From: JBFMDN01 sp040753915 | Lineage (GTDB): Bacteria; Desulfobacterota; Desulfomonilia; Desulfomonilales; Desulfomonilaceae | Direction: 5' to 3' | Length of the DNA: 22,352 nucleotides | NCBI GenBank assembly: GCA_040753915.1 | Contig: JBFMDN010000084.1 | Location: 1-22,352 of the forward strand | Shown: piece by piece, positions 22,342 through 22,352 of the stretch | Numbering within the stretch: the first letter of the stretch is position 1 | Layout: each line of letters opens with the position of its first letter | Notes under the pieces: model-generated | Told to the model about the DNA's origin: nothing | What the model saw: the letters and a program-made list of their open reading frames with translations, nothing else | Database searches by the model: none | Translations under genes and position numbers: made by a program

Positions 22342-22352
22342 ATGAGCGTAAT
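22342..22352 (+). CDS. Possible gene start at the window edge
   Basis: GGGAGG at 22330-22335 is followed after six bases by ATG 22342 and the codons MSV before the window ends. Only the ribosome-site spacing supports this. Confidence 0.2.

Noticed and set aside
1..22352. tRNA, rRNA or integrase attachment site
   Set aside because: I saw no cloverleaf-like tRNA sequence, rRNA signature or integrase gene, so the island's integration site is not visible here.

Overview
The window looks like an accessory (defence and mobile) region of a bacterial chromosome with moderately high GC. I infer a Desulfobacterota/deltaproteobacterial-type host. The reasons are a DUF5320-like small ORF, a four-helix-bundle (S23) gene flanked by 'AATCCgcAATCC'-type repeats, a cysteine-rich ArsR regulator and a RAYT transposase relic, a mix familiar from that group. 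No housekeeping marker fixes the taxonomy.

Layout. (1) 1-2275: the repeated end of an IS21-like element, an ArsR-family regulator with a palindromic operator at its own start and a second imperfect copy of the site after the gene, then decayed sequence (acyl-CoA dehydrogenase remnant, DUF5320-like small ORF, about 680 bases with nothing recognisable). (2) 2288-3458: a class I SAM methyltransferase and a 102-residue orphan ORF. (3) 3672-6885: a GC-rich cluster of amidoligase (glutamine-synthetase-like fold), DUF5049-like protein, class II glutamine amidotransferase and AIG2/GGCT-like gamma-glutamylcyclotransferase, interrupted by an S23 four-helix-bundle gene inside inverted repeats. This set matches the predicted peptide/protein amide-ligation systems known from mobile elements. 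(4) 6937-22144: a long operon behind a near-consensus sigma-70 promoter, encoding HTH protein, RadC-N/BrxA fusion, BrxB/BrxF-like protein, Zn-ribbon DNA methyltransferase, BrxC/PglY-type ATPase, PglZ, a 32-residue micro-ORF, BrxL (AAA+/Lon), a 34-residue micro-ORF and a second Zn-ribbon methyltransferase. (5) 22111-22352: a RAYT (Y1 transposase) relic cut off after about 15 codons, a terminator-like hairpin and a possible gene start at the edge.

How it works together. Region 4 is a BREX-type phage-exclusion locus: the methyltransferase should mark host DNA, and the BrxC ATPase, PglZ phosphatase-fold protein, BrxA/BrxB-like proteins and BrxL should form the exclusion machinery. It does not fit the standard BREX types. 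It has type-1-like order (A, B, C, Z, L) with the methyltransferase ahead of brxC, but the PglX slot holds a shorter Zn-ribbon DPPY methyltransferase and BrxA is fused to a RadC N-terminal domain. The second methyltransferase has lost its catalytic half at the RAYT junction. Nearly every gene is joined to the next by overlapping stop/start codons or very short gaps, which suggests tightly coupled translation.
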